A DNA stretch of 64,000 bases from Accumulibacter appositus (GTDB lineage: Bacteria; Pseudomonadota; Gammaproteobacteria; Burkholderiales; Rhodocyclaceae), in NCBI RefSeq assembly GCF_035440685.1, contig NZ_DAORMW010000027.1. The stretch is one strand, 5' to 3'. Below the pieces are notes generated by a model. The model was not told where the DNA came from and made no database searches. It saw only the letters and a list, made by a program, of their open reading frames with translations. Positions 53,555 through 61,136 of the stretch are shown piece by piece. The translations under genes and the position numbers were made by a program. Within the stretch, counting starts at the first letter, position 1. The number at the start of each line of letters is the position of its first letter.

Positions 53555-54109
53555 TCAAAGAGGTATCCGGTCGCATTGCGCTCGGAACGCGCATGTCAGG
53601 CACGCCTTCTGAGAGTATGACCAGCGCGGCAGAACGCGGCCTGCGAGAACGTCTTCCCGCCTCCTGACCAAGGCCACCACCTGTTCGTCAGTTATCAATT
53701 TGACGCGATGCGCGGTCGGTAAGGCCCGCGGGGCCGGCGCCTTCACCAACACATACCCGTAGGACGCCACCGACTGCCCCGTCTGCCCCATCACCGCCAT
53801 CCTTTGTGCGGACAACTGGATCACGTCCGACAGGCAGGGCTGGTTGCTCCAGCGAGTCTTGAACTCCACCAACACGATCACGCCGGAGGGCATCCGGTAA
53901 GCCCGGTCAAGCTTCGCCACCAGTCCGACCGGCGTGGAAACCCGGAACAGCCTTTCCATGTAGACCAACTCGGCATCCCGCAGCGCTGCCGGTCGTGAGG
54001 CCCGCTCAGCCCGTGCGGCGTGGGTCTCAATTGATCGCCACCGCGCCATGACGAGCGCGAAGCCTACGACGGCAACGGCGCAACCGACACCCCACGCTAG
54101 CGCCGACAC
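53555..54109 (-). CDS. Cas4/RecB-like nuclease, catalytic C-terminal half, membrane-anchored
   Basis: The 184-residue protein (GTG at 54109, after a GGGGGCGG) starts with one membrane helix (WGVGCAVAVVGFALVMARW), then a PD-(D/E)xK core: Asp68 in VAKLDRAYR and Glu82-x-Lys84 in VLVEFKTR. The end carries Cys170-x2-Cys173-x5-Cys179 (ACLTCAFRAQC), the exact spacing of the C-terminal iron-sulfur cysteines of Cas4. Cas4 needs a fourth, N-terminal cysteine, and that appears on the preceding overlapping ORF. The frame stays open upstream to 54319, so one longer protein made by a -1 shift is possible. No CRISPR array is in the window. Confidence 0.7.
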   Translation of the reverse strand: MSALAWGVGCAVAVVGFALVMARWRSIETHAARAERASRPAALRDAELVYMERLFRVSTPVGLVAKLDRAYRMPSGVIVLVEFKTRWSNQPCLSDVIQLSAQRMAVMGQTGQSVASYGYVLVKAPAPRALPTAHRVKLITDEQVVALVRRREDVLAGRVLPRWSYSQKACLTCAFRAQCDRIPL

Positions 54110-54570
54110 TTGCCGCCCCCACGCAAGCCTGACCACCACCGAAGCCCCGTCGCTATCGCACCCAAGACCATGCGCACCGGAACTTGCAACGGGGGCCACC
54201 GGCGCAGGACGACGCAGATGCCGGGTGCCCCCCGATAGTAGAGGCGGATCACCCGGCGTCCCCAAGCGCTGGGTCGCAGTGCCTCGTCCCTGAACCGGCG
54301 CAGGACCTCCGTCTGCCAAGCCTCGCCGAACACGCAGGTGGCGATGAAACAGCGCCCCTTCCGGGCGGCCTGCGCGGAAGCCGCCAAACCTTCCCTATAG
54401 AAGTGCTCATGCTCGACCAGCCCGCGTGCCCGGGCTCGCTGCTGCCCGGCCGTACGACGGGTTCCATGGAGATGCTCGAACACCACCAGCCGTTCGCAGC
54501 GGCCCATCTGTGCCAGGTCCGAAGCACTGACCATCCGGCCGCTCACCGGCCGGCGCGATCGCTTGCCCAT
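54097..54570 (-). CDS. CFI-box protein with Cas4-like N-terminal motif
   Basis: The 157-residue protein has VSASDLAQMGRCERLVVFEH near its start, with Cys25, and RARGLVEHEHFYRE (His54/His56). These resemble the first cysteine and the G-x3-H segment that begin Cas4/RecB nucleases. A CFI-box follows: CFIATCVFGEAWQTEV at residue 74 onward, RRFRDEALRPSAWGRRVIR and YYRGAPG, ending in a hydrophobic stretch. It overlaps the nuclease gene by 13 bases or more in a different frame and starts 7 bases after the ParR-like gene. The CFI-box family has no established function. A five-G run at 54116-54120 is a candidate slip site. Confidence 0.65.
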   Translation of the reverse strand: MGKRSRRPVSGRMVSASDLAQMGRCERLVVFEHLHGTRRTAGQQRARARGLVEHEHFYREGLAASAQAARKGRCFIATCVFGEAWQTEVLRRFRDEALRPSAWGRRVIRLYYRGAPGICVVLRRWPPLQVPVRMVLGAIATGLRWWSGLRGGGKCRR

Positions 54571-54577
54571 GGCCGGC

Positions 54578-54856
54578 TCACGCGTCGATCGCTGGCGCGA
54601 AGAGGTCGTTGGTGATGTCGCCATTGCCCTCCTGCGCGCTACTTGCGGAAGGCAGATGAGGCGAGCCACGTCCCATCTCGGCGAAGACACCGCTCTGCGC
54701 CAGCAAACCATCGTAAGCCAGCACGCGCAGGCGATTGACCCGCTTGGTACCCTTGTGAAACTGGATCAATTCGTCATACAGACGTGGATGGTCGGCCCGC
54801 GCCAGTTCGAAGACGAGACGAATGGGCTTGGGATCCTTCACATGATCGGTGCTCAT
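54578..54856 (-). CDS. Small ParR/StbB-like protein
   Basis: A 92-residue protein coupled to the actin-like gene by an ATGA overlap. MSTDHVKDPKPIRLVFELARADHPRLYDELIQFHKGTKRVNRLRVLAYDG suggests a ribbon-helix-helix or similar small DNA-binding fold, followed by a disordered acidic tail. In ParM systems the downstream gene encodes the adaptor that links the filament to the centromere, so this is the natural ParR candidate. The family is not confidently recognised from sequence. Confidence 0.6.
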   Translation of the reverse strand: MSTDHVKDPKPIRLVFELARADHPRLYDELIQFHKGTKRVNRLRVLAYDGLLAQSGVFAEMGRGSPHLPSASSAQEGNGDITNDLFAPAIDA

Positions 54857-55896
54857 TCAATCTCTCCCGACACGCCTTGGGCACGCTCCTTCCCGGTGGC
54901 TGCCATTGAACTGCGCGCGTAGTTCTGCCCGGCCAGCTGAAAACCCCGCACATTGGCGAACATCGGTTCCTTCACCTCGTGGATGCGGTGCTTCGGGAAC
55001 GCTGCCTTGACCGCCTTGCGGAACAGGAACGCCCCACCGCCGACCAGGATGATGTTCTGCAGGCTGTGCGGTGCCTCGATCCACTCCTTCATCGTCGACA
55101 CGGCCTGCTCGGCGACGGTCTCGGCCAGGGGCAGCAGGCGCTTCATGTCGTACGGTTTCTGGAAGATCATCGGCTGCTTGCCGGTGCGCAGCGCCAGGTC
55201 AATGGCGTCGTAGTCCCGGTACGGCGAGCCGATATCCTTGGTGATCTCGGCCGCCAACAAGCGCAGCACGTCCGACATACCGCGGTTGAATGAGTAACTC
55301 TGCTTCTGCACGAGGCGCATGCCTCGGGCCACCAGCCAGTCGAAGGTACGCGAACCCGGATCGATGATCAGGCTCTGCTCGTTGCCGATGATCGCCATTT
55401 TCTGGTGCTCGGAGGCGAAGTGCGCCAGCGCCCCTTGCGGCTGAGCGACGGCCATGGCCTTGCCGACCGTCACGACCTTGCCGCCGCCGATGCCGTGCCG
55501 GCCGGTCATGGCCTTCTCCAGCGCCGCTTTCTTGACCGCGAAGAGCGCCACCGGCAGCCCCACCACGAGGAGGTCGATGTGGCTCACCTTCATCATGGAG
55601 AGCGCTCCCCTGAGCAACGCCATGTACTCGGGCGTCTCGGTGTATTCATCATGCAGTTGTTTGGCGCGGAAGGTATCAGCGGCGAGGCTCACGTCCGGCC
55701 CGACCTCGTAGAACAGCGGGCCGATGGGGATGCACACCGTTTTCTTGCGCTCACTCGCCGGCCACGACGGTGAGTCGTCGCTCGACGGATAGGCAACGGA
55801 CGGAAAGCTGGCGCAGCGGATGTCGGTACCGGCCGCGGCCGTGACGAATTTGGTGTTGCCGGATCCGACATCGACCGCTCTGACGATCAATTCCAT
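54853..55896 (-). CDS. parM: Actin-like plasmid segregation ATPase (ParM/StbA; PRTRC protein D-like)
   Basis: The 347-residue protein opens VRAVDVGSGNTKFVTAA, the phosphate-1 loop of actin-like ATPases. VVGLPVALFAVKKAALEK, IIGNEQSLIIDPGSRTFDWL (phosphate 2) and NIILVGGGAFLFRKAVK (adenosine motif) follow. It resembles ParM/StbA and the D protein of PRTRC gene cassettes. It should form filaments that move or stabilise the element. It heads the operon with the small ParR-like, CFI-box and nuclease genes. Other PRTRC genes (ThiF, E2-like) are not visible in the window. Confidence 0.85.
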   Translation of the reverse strand: MELIVRAVDVGSGNTKFVTAAAGTDIRCASFPSVAYPSSDDSPSWPASERKKTVCIPIGPLFYEVGPDVSLAADTFRAKQLHDEYTETPEYMALLRGALSMMKVSHIDLLVVGLPVALFAVKKAALEKAMTGRHGIGGGKVVTVGKAMAVAQPQGALAHFASEHQKMAIIGNEQSLIIDPGSRTFDWLVARGMRLVQKQSYSFNRGMSDVLRLLAAEITKDIGSPYRDYDAIDLALRTGKQPMIFQKPYDMKRLLPLAETVAEQAVSTMKEWIEAPHSLQNIILVGGGAFLFRKAVKAAFPKHRIHEVKEPMFANVRGFQLAGQNYARSSMAATGKERAQGVSGEIE

Positions 55897-57091
55897 CGCA
55901 AGACTCCGAAGTAGGGTTGAGGTCGATCAGCATCGACAGGGCGATCTGATCCCGCCACACGAAATCCCCACTCAATGAGGCCGATTTCGGCATCGGGCCC
56001 GGCCCGCTGTCAGCGAACCGGCGATGCACGGACATTTCGCTGACACTTGAAAGCGTCATCCCTCGGCGGAGCGGCGTGTGTGTCACTACGCTCTCATTCA
56101 AATGGCGGGCATCAACCCCATGCGCGGCAGTTGCCGCCGGAGCGGTCCCCGCGCGAGCATCGCCCTGAGTTGCCCCGCTCAGGACCAGAGGCAGAGATTT
56201 CCCCCGTCAAGCCCGCCCGCCGACTCGTTGCCCGCAGCTTTGCGACAATAAATGCGCCTTACCGCACTCTCCCGGGCGAGCAAGTGCCACCCGCAATCTC
56301 CCGAGAATCGCCGCGCTTTCGCGCCGCCCACTTGACCGCCCTACCCGCGTGGCGTCAACTACGATTTCCCGAGGGCCATCCTGGCCCCGCTCCATCGCGG
56401 AGCAAAAGGCGTCGCAGTCGTTACCTGCCCTTGAAGCGCCGGTCCCGAACCGACGATGCCCTCGCCCTTGAGGCGGCGGTCCCGAGGTATTTTTCGTAGT
56501 GCAAGTCGCCGTGGCTTGGCCAGCGTTCATCGCTGGGCGCTCCCTGAAGCGCGCCACGGCCAACAGAGCACCCGGCCGGCACCCGATGCCGTGCCCCTGT
56601 TCCCGCCACCCTTTGAGCACGCGGTTCGCCGCAGCGCGCGGTCGTGTTTGCCCCCTTGGGCTCCCCGCGCGCCTTCGCTCACAAGCTCGACACTGCCCTG
56701 GACTTTCGGTCAGGGGCGGACCCATGCGAGTGGATGGCGCTACGACTCCAGAACCGATCCACCAGATGGCGCGAGGCTAGACCTCGCCGCCGATGCCCAA
56801 GCCACGCCCCAGAGGCCGGCCGGCATCACCACCCCCATGGCTGCAGAAATGCACGGATGGGCCGGATCAACCCGTTTCGTTTTTAAGACCGACCGAGTTG
56901 GCGAGCGCGGACGCGCTGGCCGACGAACCCTTGGGTAGGTGCCGCGACGCCGTGGTCGCGCGCGGTGCCGAAGTTCTTGACCACTGACCGGCGCGGGCAA
57001 CGGAATCCGTCCTGCCGGTGGCCTCTATGGATTCCACGCCAACATCGGCTTGCCGTTCGGGCGGCGGGCCTCAGACTTAGGAGCCATCGCC
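55897..57091. other. 1.2-kb gene-poor region upstream of parM, with a duplicated motif
   Basis: No protein family was recognised on either strand. Two copies of a 22-base motif, GCCCTTGA(A/G)GCG(C/G)CGGTCCCGA, lie at 56427-56448 and 56464-56485. The position, upstream of an actin-like partition operon, suits a centromere or replication origin, but no DnaA box or long AT-rich tract was seen. Confidence 0.4.
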
Positions 57092-58294
57092 ATGTCGGAC
57101 GCAATCCCCAGCAAGACTGTTCGCCGTATATCTCGCCGCCGGCAGCAGGAACCCGCCAGCCCCGGGCGTTCCAGCCAGCAGCAACCCGCTCGCCCCCAGG
57201 GTTGGGCGGGCAAGACCCCCCAGGAAATCCTCGCCCGCTACCAGCCGGGCACGGCGCCGCCGCTCAAGGTGCTGGAGATCCTGATCCAACTCTTCAACAC
57301 CCAGCATACGGCGCTGGAGAAAACCGTCTCGCACAAGACGCGGCAGGAACGCGCGCAGTTTCTGCAGCGCTTCTTCCGCGACCTGAAGCAGAAGGCGGGC
57401 TTCAAGACGGTGCCGGACCCGCGCAACCTCGGGCAGAAGCACATCCACGCCATGGTGCAGGTCTGGCAGCAGGCGCATCTGGCACCGGCGACGATCCAGA
57501 CCTACCTGAGCTTCCTGCGGGGGCTGGCGATGTGGATGGGCAAGCACGGCTTCGTGCGCAAGCCGAACCACTACGGCCTGAGCCTCGAGGAGTACCAGCG
57601 CCACGAGTCGGCCCAGCGCGACAAGAGCTGGAGCGCCCAAAACATCGATGCCGAGGCGGTGATCGCCGAAGTTTGCAAGTTCGACATCCGTGTCGGTGCG
57701 TCGCTGCGGCTGATGTCGGCCCTGGGGCTGCGGCGCAAGGAGTCGGTGCAGTTCCGGCCATTCCAGCATGTCATGCCGTTCAGCGAGACCGGGCTGCCAG
57801 AGAACCAGCAGCAGGCGGATCGGTATGCATGGGTCAAGGGCAAGGGCGGCCGGGTGCGCTGGATTCCCCTGGACAGTCCGGCCCATCTGGCAGCGCTGGA
57901 GTTTGCCCAAGGCGTGGTCGACAGTCGCGACGCCCACATGGGTGATCCGCGTCGGGACCTGAAGCGAAATCTGCGGCGGCTGGATTACGTCCTGGAGAAA
58001 TTCGGCATCACCCTGCGCAAGCGGGGCGCGACAGGCCATGGCCTGCGCCATGAGGTTCTTAACGATGCCTATGAAGATGTCGCTGGCGTACCGTCGCCGG
58101 TTCGAGGGGGCGGGCCGGTCTCCCCGAAACTGGATCGGGCGGCGCGGCTGGCGGTATCGCAGTTGGCGGGGCATGCGCGCGCAAGAGCGGCAGATGCCTA
58201 CTGCGGAAAGTCGGTTGGTGGTCGCAGTGGAGCCCCCGGCACCCCACCACCCCGCGTGCACGGCGCCGATACCGACGATTCGCCCGCGACCTGA
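57092..58294 (+). CDS. Second tyrosine recombinase (phage integrase, N-terminal SAM-like type)
   Basis: The 400-residue protein has a basic, disordered start, a SAM-like DNA-binding domain (residues about 75-175) and a catalytic domain with R214 in LGLRRKES, H316-x2-R319 in GHGLRH, His361 and Tyr370 in the segment AGHARARAADAY. All five catalytic residues are present, so it should be active. Such recombinases are found inside plasmids and ICEs next to partition genes rather than at the ends. GGAG lies before the ATG at 57092. The Pro/Arg-rich C-terminal tail is unusual. Confidence 0.87.
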   Translation: MSDAIPSKTVRRISRRRQQEPASPGRSSQQQPARPQGWAGKTPQEILARYQPGTAPPLKVLEILIQLFNTQHTALEKTVSHKTRQERAQFLQRFFRDLKQKAGFKTVPDPRNLGQKHIHAMVQVWQQAHLAPATIQTYLSFLRGLAMWMGKHGFVRKPNHYGLSLEEYQRHESAQRDKSWSAQNIDAEAVIAEVCKFDIRVGASLRLMSALGLRRKESVQFRPFQHVMPFSETGLPENQQQADRYAWVKGKGGRVRWIPLDSPAHLAALEFAQGVVDSRDAHMGDPRRDLKRNLRRLDYVLEKFGITLRKRGATGHGLRHEVLNDAYEDVAGVPSPVRGGGPVSPKLDRAARLAVSQLAGHARARAADAYCGKSVGGRSGAPGTPPPRVHGADTDDSPAT

Positions 58295-58345
58295 CTACAG
58301 CCGGTCAACGTCTGACGCCCTTTGGATCATTTTGAAGGAGCCAAC

Positions 58346-58774
58346 ATGAACGAGATCAATCGACGCAGTCCTTACTGGCTGAGCCCCGGCATCGACGTGC
58401 CGACGCGCGACGAATTCCTGTTGTTGTTATCGCGCCGCACGCTGCGCGGTTTCTATGTGGACCGAGATACCGGCGAATCGGCATTCGTGCCGACCGCAGA
58501 GTTCATGCGCGAGAGTCCCTTGTGGCGTATCGACGTGCTCGACGATATCGCGGATGGCTTACAGCGAACACGCACCCATGCCTTGGTGGCATTCTTTCGG
58601 GAATGCCAGGCCAAGAACCATGACGTGCCGATGGCCAGGCAGCTCGCAGCCTTTCGCGGGATGTGTCAGCGAATCGGTATAGAGCTGCCGGACGACTTGG
58701 AGGCGTTGCTCGTCTTGGATCAACAATTCCGCCGATCAGCAACGTGGGGCTCGACAGGCCAGGCCACGAAGTGA
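58346..58774 (+). CDS. Hypothetical protein
   Basis: A 142-residue protein starting MNEINRRSPYWLSPGIDVPT with GAAGGAG upstream, so translation is likely. It contains LLLLSRRTLRGFYVDRDTGESAFV and a helical C-terminal half (DIADGLQRTRTHALVAFFRE, CQRIGIELPDD). I do not recognise the family. It lies directly after the second recombinase on the same strand (51-base gap) and is likely co-transcribed. Confidence 0.65.
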   Translation: MNEINRRSPYWLSPGIDVPTRDEFLLLLSRRTLRGFYVDRDTGESAFVPTAEFMRESPLWRIDVLDDIADGLQRTRTHALVAFFRECQAKNHDVPMARQLAAFRGMCQRIGIELPDDLEALLVLDQQFRRSATWGSTGQATK

Positions 58775-58958
58775 CCATCGACATCTCCCGCCTCGTCGCC
58801 GCTTCCGCAATCGGCGAGGTTGGGAGCCGAGATGGCGGGTACCGCTGCTAACCGCCGTCGCGGCCAAGAGGGACGCTATTTCCGAACTGCTAGGACCGTG
58901 CAGCTTCTCGCGAGAAAGCAGCGCCTGCGGAATTGCGGGAAGATCAAGAAAGGTGGCT

Positions 58959-59792
58959 CTACCCACCCTGGGACGGCGAGCACCGTGCCAGGATGCGTTT
59001 CCAGCCGTTCCTGGCGGCAACCGCTTCGCGCAGGATGTCGAGGTATTCGTCCACATCCAATCTGTCGTCCGCCGGCATCGGCCCCTGCGCGTATTCCGCG
59101 AGCAGTGTCTGCCGAGCCCGCAGTCCCTGGCCGAAATCGTGAATACGGCTGTAGGTCTCGCAGGCATAAGCGAAGGTCTCGCGCTTGGCGAACTCGATTT
59201 CCAGCAGCCACTCACGCCGCCGGGTCTCGCGCAATCCGATCGTGCGACGCTTGCAGTTGTGAAAGATATGTGCTGCCTCATGGACCAGGAAGTCGTCGAA
59301 GCGGCCCGGGGCGCCGAAGTATTCGGCCGACAGGTAGCAGGTCGTTCCTTCGCTGAGGCCGAGAAGGTTGGGCGCGTCGTCAGCCAGGAGTTCCGTGCCG
59401 ACGCCGGCGAGATAGAGGTTCGCCAGGTCCCAGGCGGTACTGAGCCATGGCGTCTGCTCGAGCACCGCGTCGATCGTGGCCGGCGTGAGAAAGACGACCG
59501 AGCGTCCGAGCACGTCGAGGACGGAGTCCTGTTCGTGGACCGGGAACAATCCCCGCACCATGGGGCCCACTTTGCCGCGGGTGAAGGCAACGACATCCAG
59601 TTCGGGCAGGGCGGCAGGGAGTTCGGCGTGCGCCGTTCGATGGCGTACCGTCGAGATCAGTGCGTGGCGCAGCGCGACACTGCCGTACCGGGCCTGGGCA
59701 ATGTAGTCGTCCCCCGGCCATGGCCGGAAGTGCGCATCGTGCTCGCCGCTGCGAAGGTAGCGTTCTATCGCTTGCTGAGGGGATTCCTGCAT
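58959..59792 (-). CDS. HEXXH-motif protein, putative zinc peptidase
   Basis: This 277-residue protein has the zinc-peptidase motif FLVHEAAHIFHN (HEAAH at residues 171-175), a downstream helix EIEFAKRETFAYACETYSRI that could give the third ligand Glu, and no signal peptide, so it acts in the cytoplasm. No named family is recognised. It is found in the element between a hypothetical gene and the RES toxin, all possibly cargo. The ribosome site is weak; the ATG at 59792 gives a sensible N-terminus (MQESPQQAIERYL). Confidence 0.7.
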   Translation of the reverse strand: MQESPQQAIERYLRSGEHDAHFRPWPGDDYIAQARYGSVALRHALISTVRHRTAHAELPAALPELDVVAFTRGKVGPMVRGLFPVHEQDSVLDVLGRSVVFLTPATIDAVLEQTPWLSTAWDLANLYLAGVGTELLADDAPNLLGLSEGTTCYLSAEYFGAPGRFDDFLVHEAAHIFHNCKRRTIGLRETRRREWLLEIEFAKRETFAYACETYSRIHDFGQGLRARQTLLAEYAQGPMPADDRLDVDEYLDILREAVAARNGWKRILARCSPSQGG

Positions 59793-59963
59793 GGGTTTCT
59801 TCACTCGGTCAAGGCGCCTGCATGGCCGTGTCGTTTCTGGCCCAAGTCCGCATTGGCTCGCTCGGTGGCCACCGGTCCCCCCGACGCATCCTGCCGCGGG
59901 CGGATTCGGTCGCACCGCCACGTCGGACAAGCGTTCTCCGGCGTGCAAAGCGATGGCTGACGA

Positions 59964-60488
59964 TCACCTTGCCCAGGAGTCCTGGTTTTGCGGCAAGGAC
60001 CGGCCGGGATCGTAGACCTGGAGCGAATCAGTCGCCGTCAGCGCATTGACGAACAGGACCAGATTGGTACCGCCCACCCTCGCCTGCGACGGAAAGAGAA
60101 TCCCTTTGCCGCCCGCCGCGATCACCGTGTCCCCGACGATCCAACTCGGCGGCTCGATACGCTGGTTGAACCACAACGCTCGCCAGTCGCAGTAGAAGTC
60201 CTCCCAGATCGGTGGCCACACCGAGGCATCGTAGCCGGTGGTGAAGTCCGCCACCGGCTCGACTGTCAGCTGATAACTGGTCAGGGTTCCCGGCGGGAGC
60301 AGGCTCGATACCTGCTGGTATTCCCGCACCGCCGTTTCGGTGTCGAGGGCCAGATAGAGCGCCTCGACGCCCGGCCGGTTGGCTCGCCCGCCGTGTTTGG
60401 CCGCCCCGGCGCCGCTCGTCGGCGCAACCGCCCACTTCGGCACATGCAGGCGATAGGCGGTGACGCCAGCCAGCCGGATCAGCTTCAT
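59964..60488 (-). CDS. RES-domain toxin (NAD+-degrading type)
   Basis: The 174-residue protein matches the RES toxin family named for conserved Arg, Glu and Ser. YRLHVPKWAVAPTSG and GRANRPGVEALYLALD hold the Arg region, TETAVREYQQ the Glu, and GKGILFPSQARVGGTNLVLF the Ser. Known RES toxins deplete cellular NAD+ by phosphorolysis or hydrolysis. Its ATG overlaps the antitoxin stop (ATGA), which is the standard RES-Xre operon order. It should act to keep the element in the population. Confidence 0.9.
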   Translation of the reverse strand: MKLIRLAGVTAYRLHVPKWAVAPTSGAGAAKHGGRANRPGVEALYLALDTETAVREYQQVSSLLPPGTLTSYQLTVEPVADFTTGYDASVWPPIWEDFYCDWRALWFNQRIEPPSWIVGDTVIAAGGKGILFPSQARVGGTNLVLFVNALTATDSLQVYDPGRSLPQNQDSWAR

Positions 60489-60889
60489 CCCGCCGCGCCC
60501 GCTTCGAGGGACTCCACGTAGCGCAGCACATCCTCGGCCCGCCCTTCCGACACCAGTTGCTCGGCCGTCTTGTAATTGAACGGCGGCAGGGGTTCGTTGC
60601 GATACCAGAAGATGGCCCGGCCGACATCGCCGGTCAGGTCGTTGGCGGCACGCAGCACGCGCAGGGCCTCGCGCATGAAGCGCTGCACGCTCTCCGAGGC
60701 GGGCGCCCGGCTCAAGGTGTTGCGGTGAACATGGGCCTGCCCGGCCAGCGTCTGGAGGTCGATGCTCAACACGTCGCTGAATCGCTTCGGCGAGAGCACG
60801 GCTGGTCCGGCTTCCTGGTCACGCAGGAAATCCAGGAAGCCTTCGAAGCCGTGGGTCAAGGCAGAGGCGTAGGCAGCGGTCATTGGCAT
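60485..60889 (-). CDS. Xre/MbcA/ParS-type antitoxin
   Basis: A 134-residue antitoxin. LSPKRFSDVLSIDLQTLAGQAHVHRNTL is the N-terminal helix-turn-helix, and the C-terminal domain (VGRAIFWYRNEPLPPFNYKTAEQLVSEG, then VLRYVESLEAG) is the MbcA/ParS toxin-binding domain. GGAGAG precedes the ATG at 60889. It neutralises the RES toxin and should repress the shared promoter, which lies in the 247-base gap upstream where nothing else was recognised. Confidence 0.9.
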   Translation of the reverse strand: MPMTAAYASALTHGFEGFLDFLRDQEAGPAVLSPKRFSDVLSIDLQTLAGQAHVHRNTLSRAPASESVQRFMREALRVLRAANDLTGDVGRAIFWYRNEPLPPFNYKTAEQLVSEGRAEDVLRYVESLEAGAAG

Positions 60890-61136
60890 GGCGTCTCTCC
60901 GGCAAGCATTTACTGCACTGCAGCTCTTACGCACATTATATGCACTCTTTTGGCACAAATCCAGGTAGCTCAGGCTGGCTGGACTTTGGACTCGTCCTTG
61001 GGAATGTCTGCCCTCTGCACCTACCTCTCAAGCCTGGATGCCCTCCTGCACACCCACCGCGGCGGGCGAGGGTCGCGCGACGCGCCTGCGCCTCGTGTCT
61101 TCCCGCATCGGTTCAACGGCATTGCATTGCAGAGGC

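Noticed and set aside
56427..56485. Two 22-base repeats considered as a CRISPR remnant
   Set aside because: Only two copies with a 15-base gap and no cas1/cas2; iteron or chance duplication is simpler.
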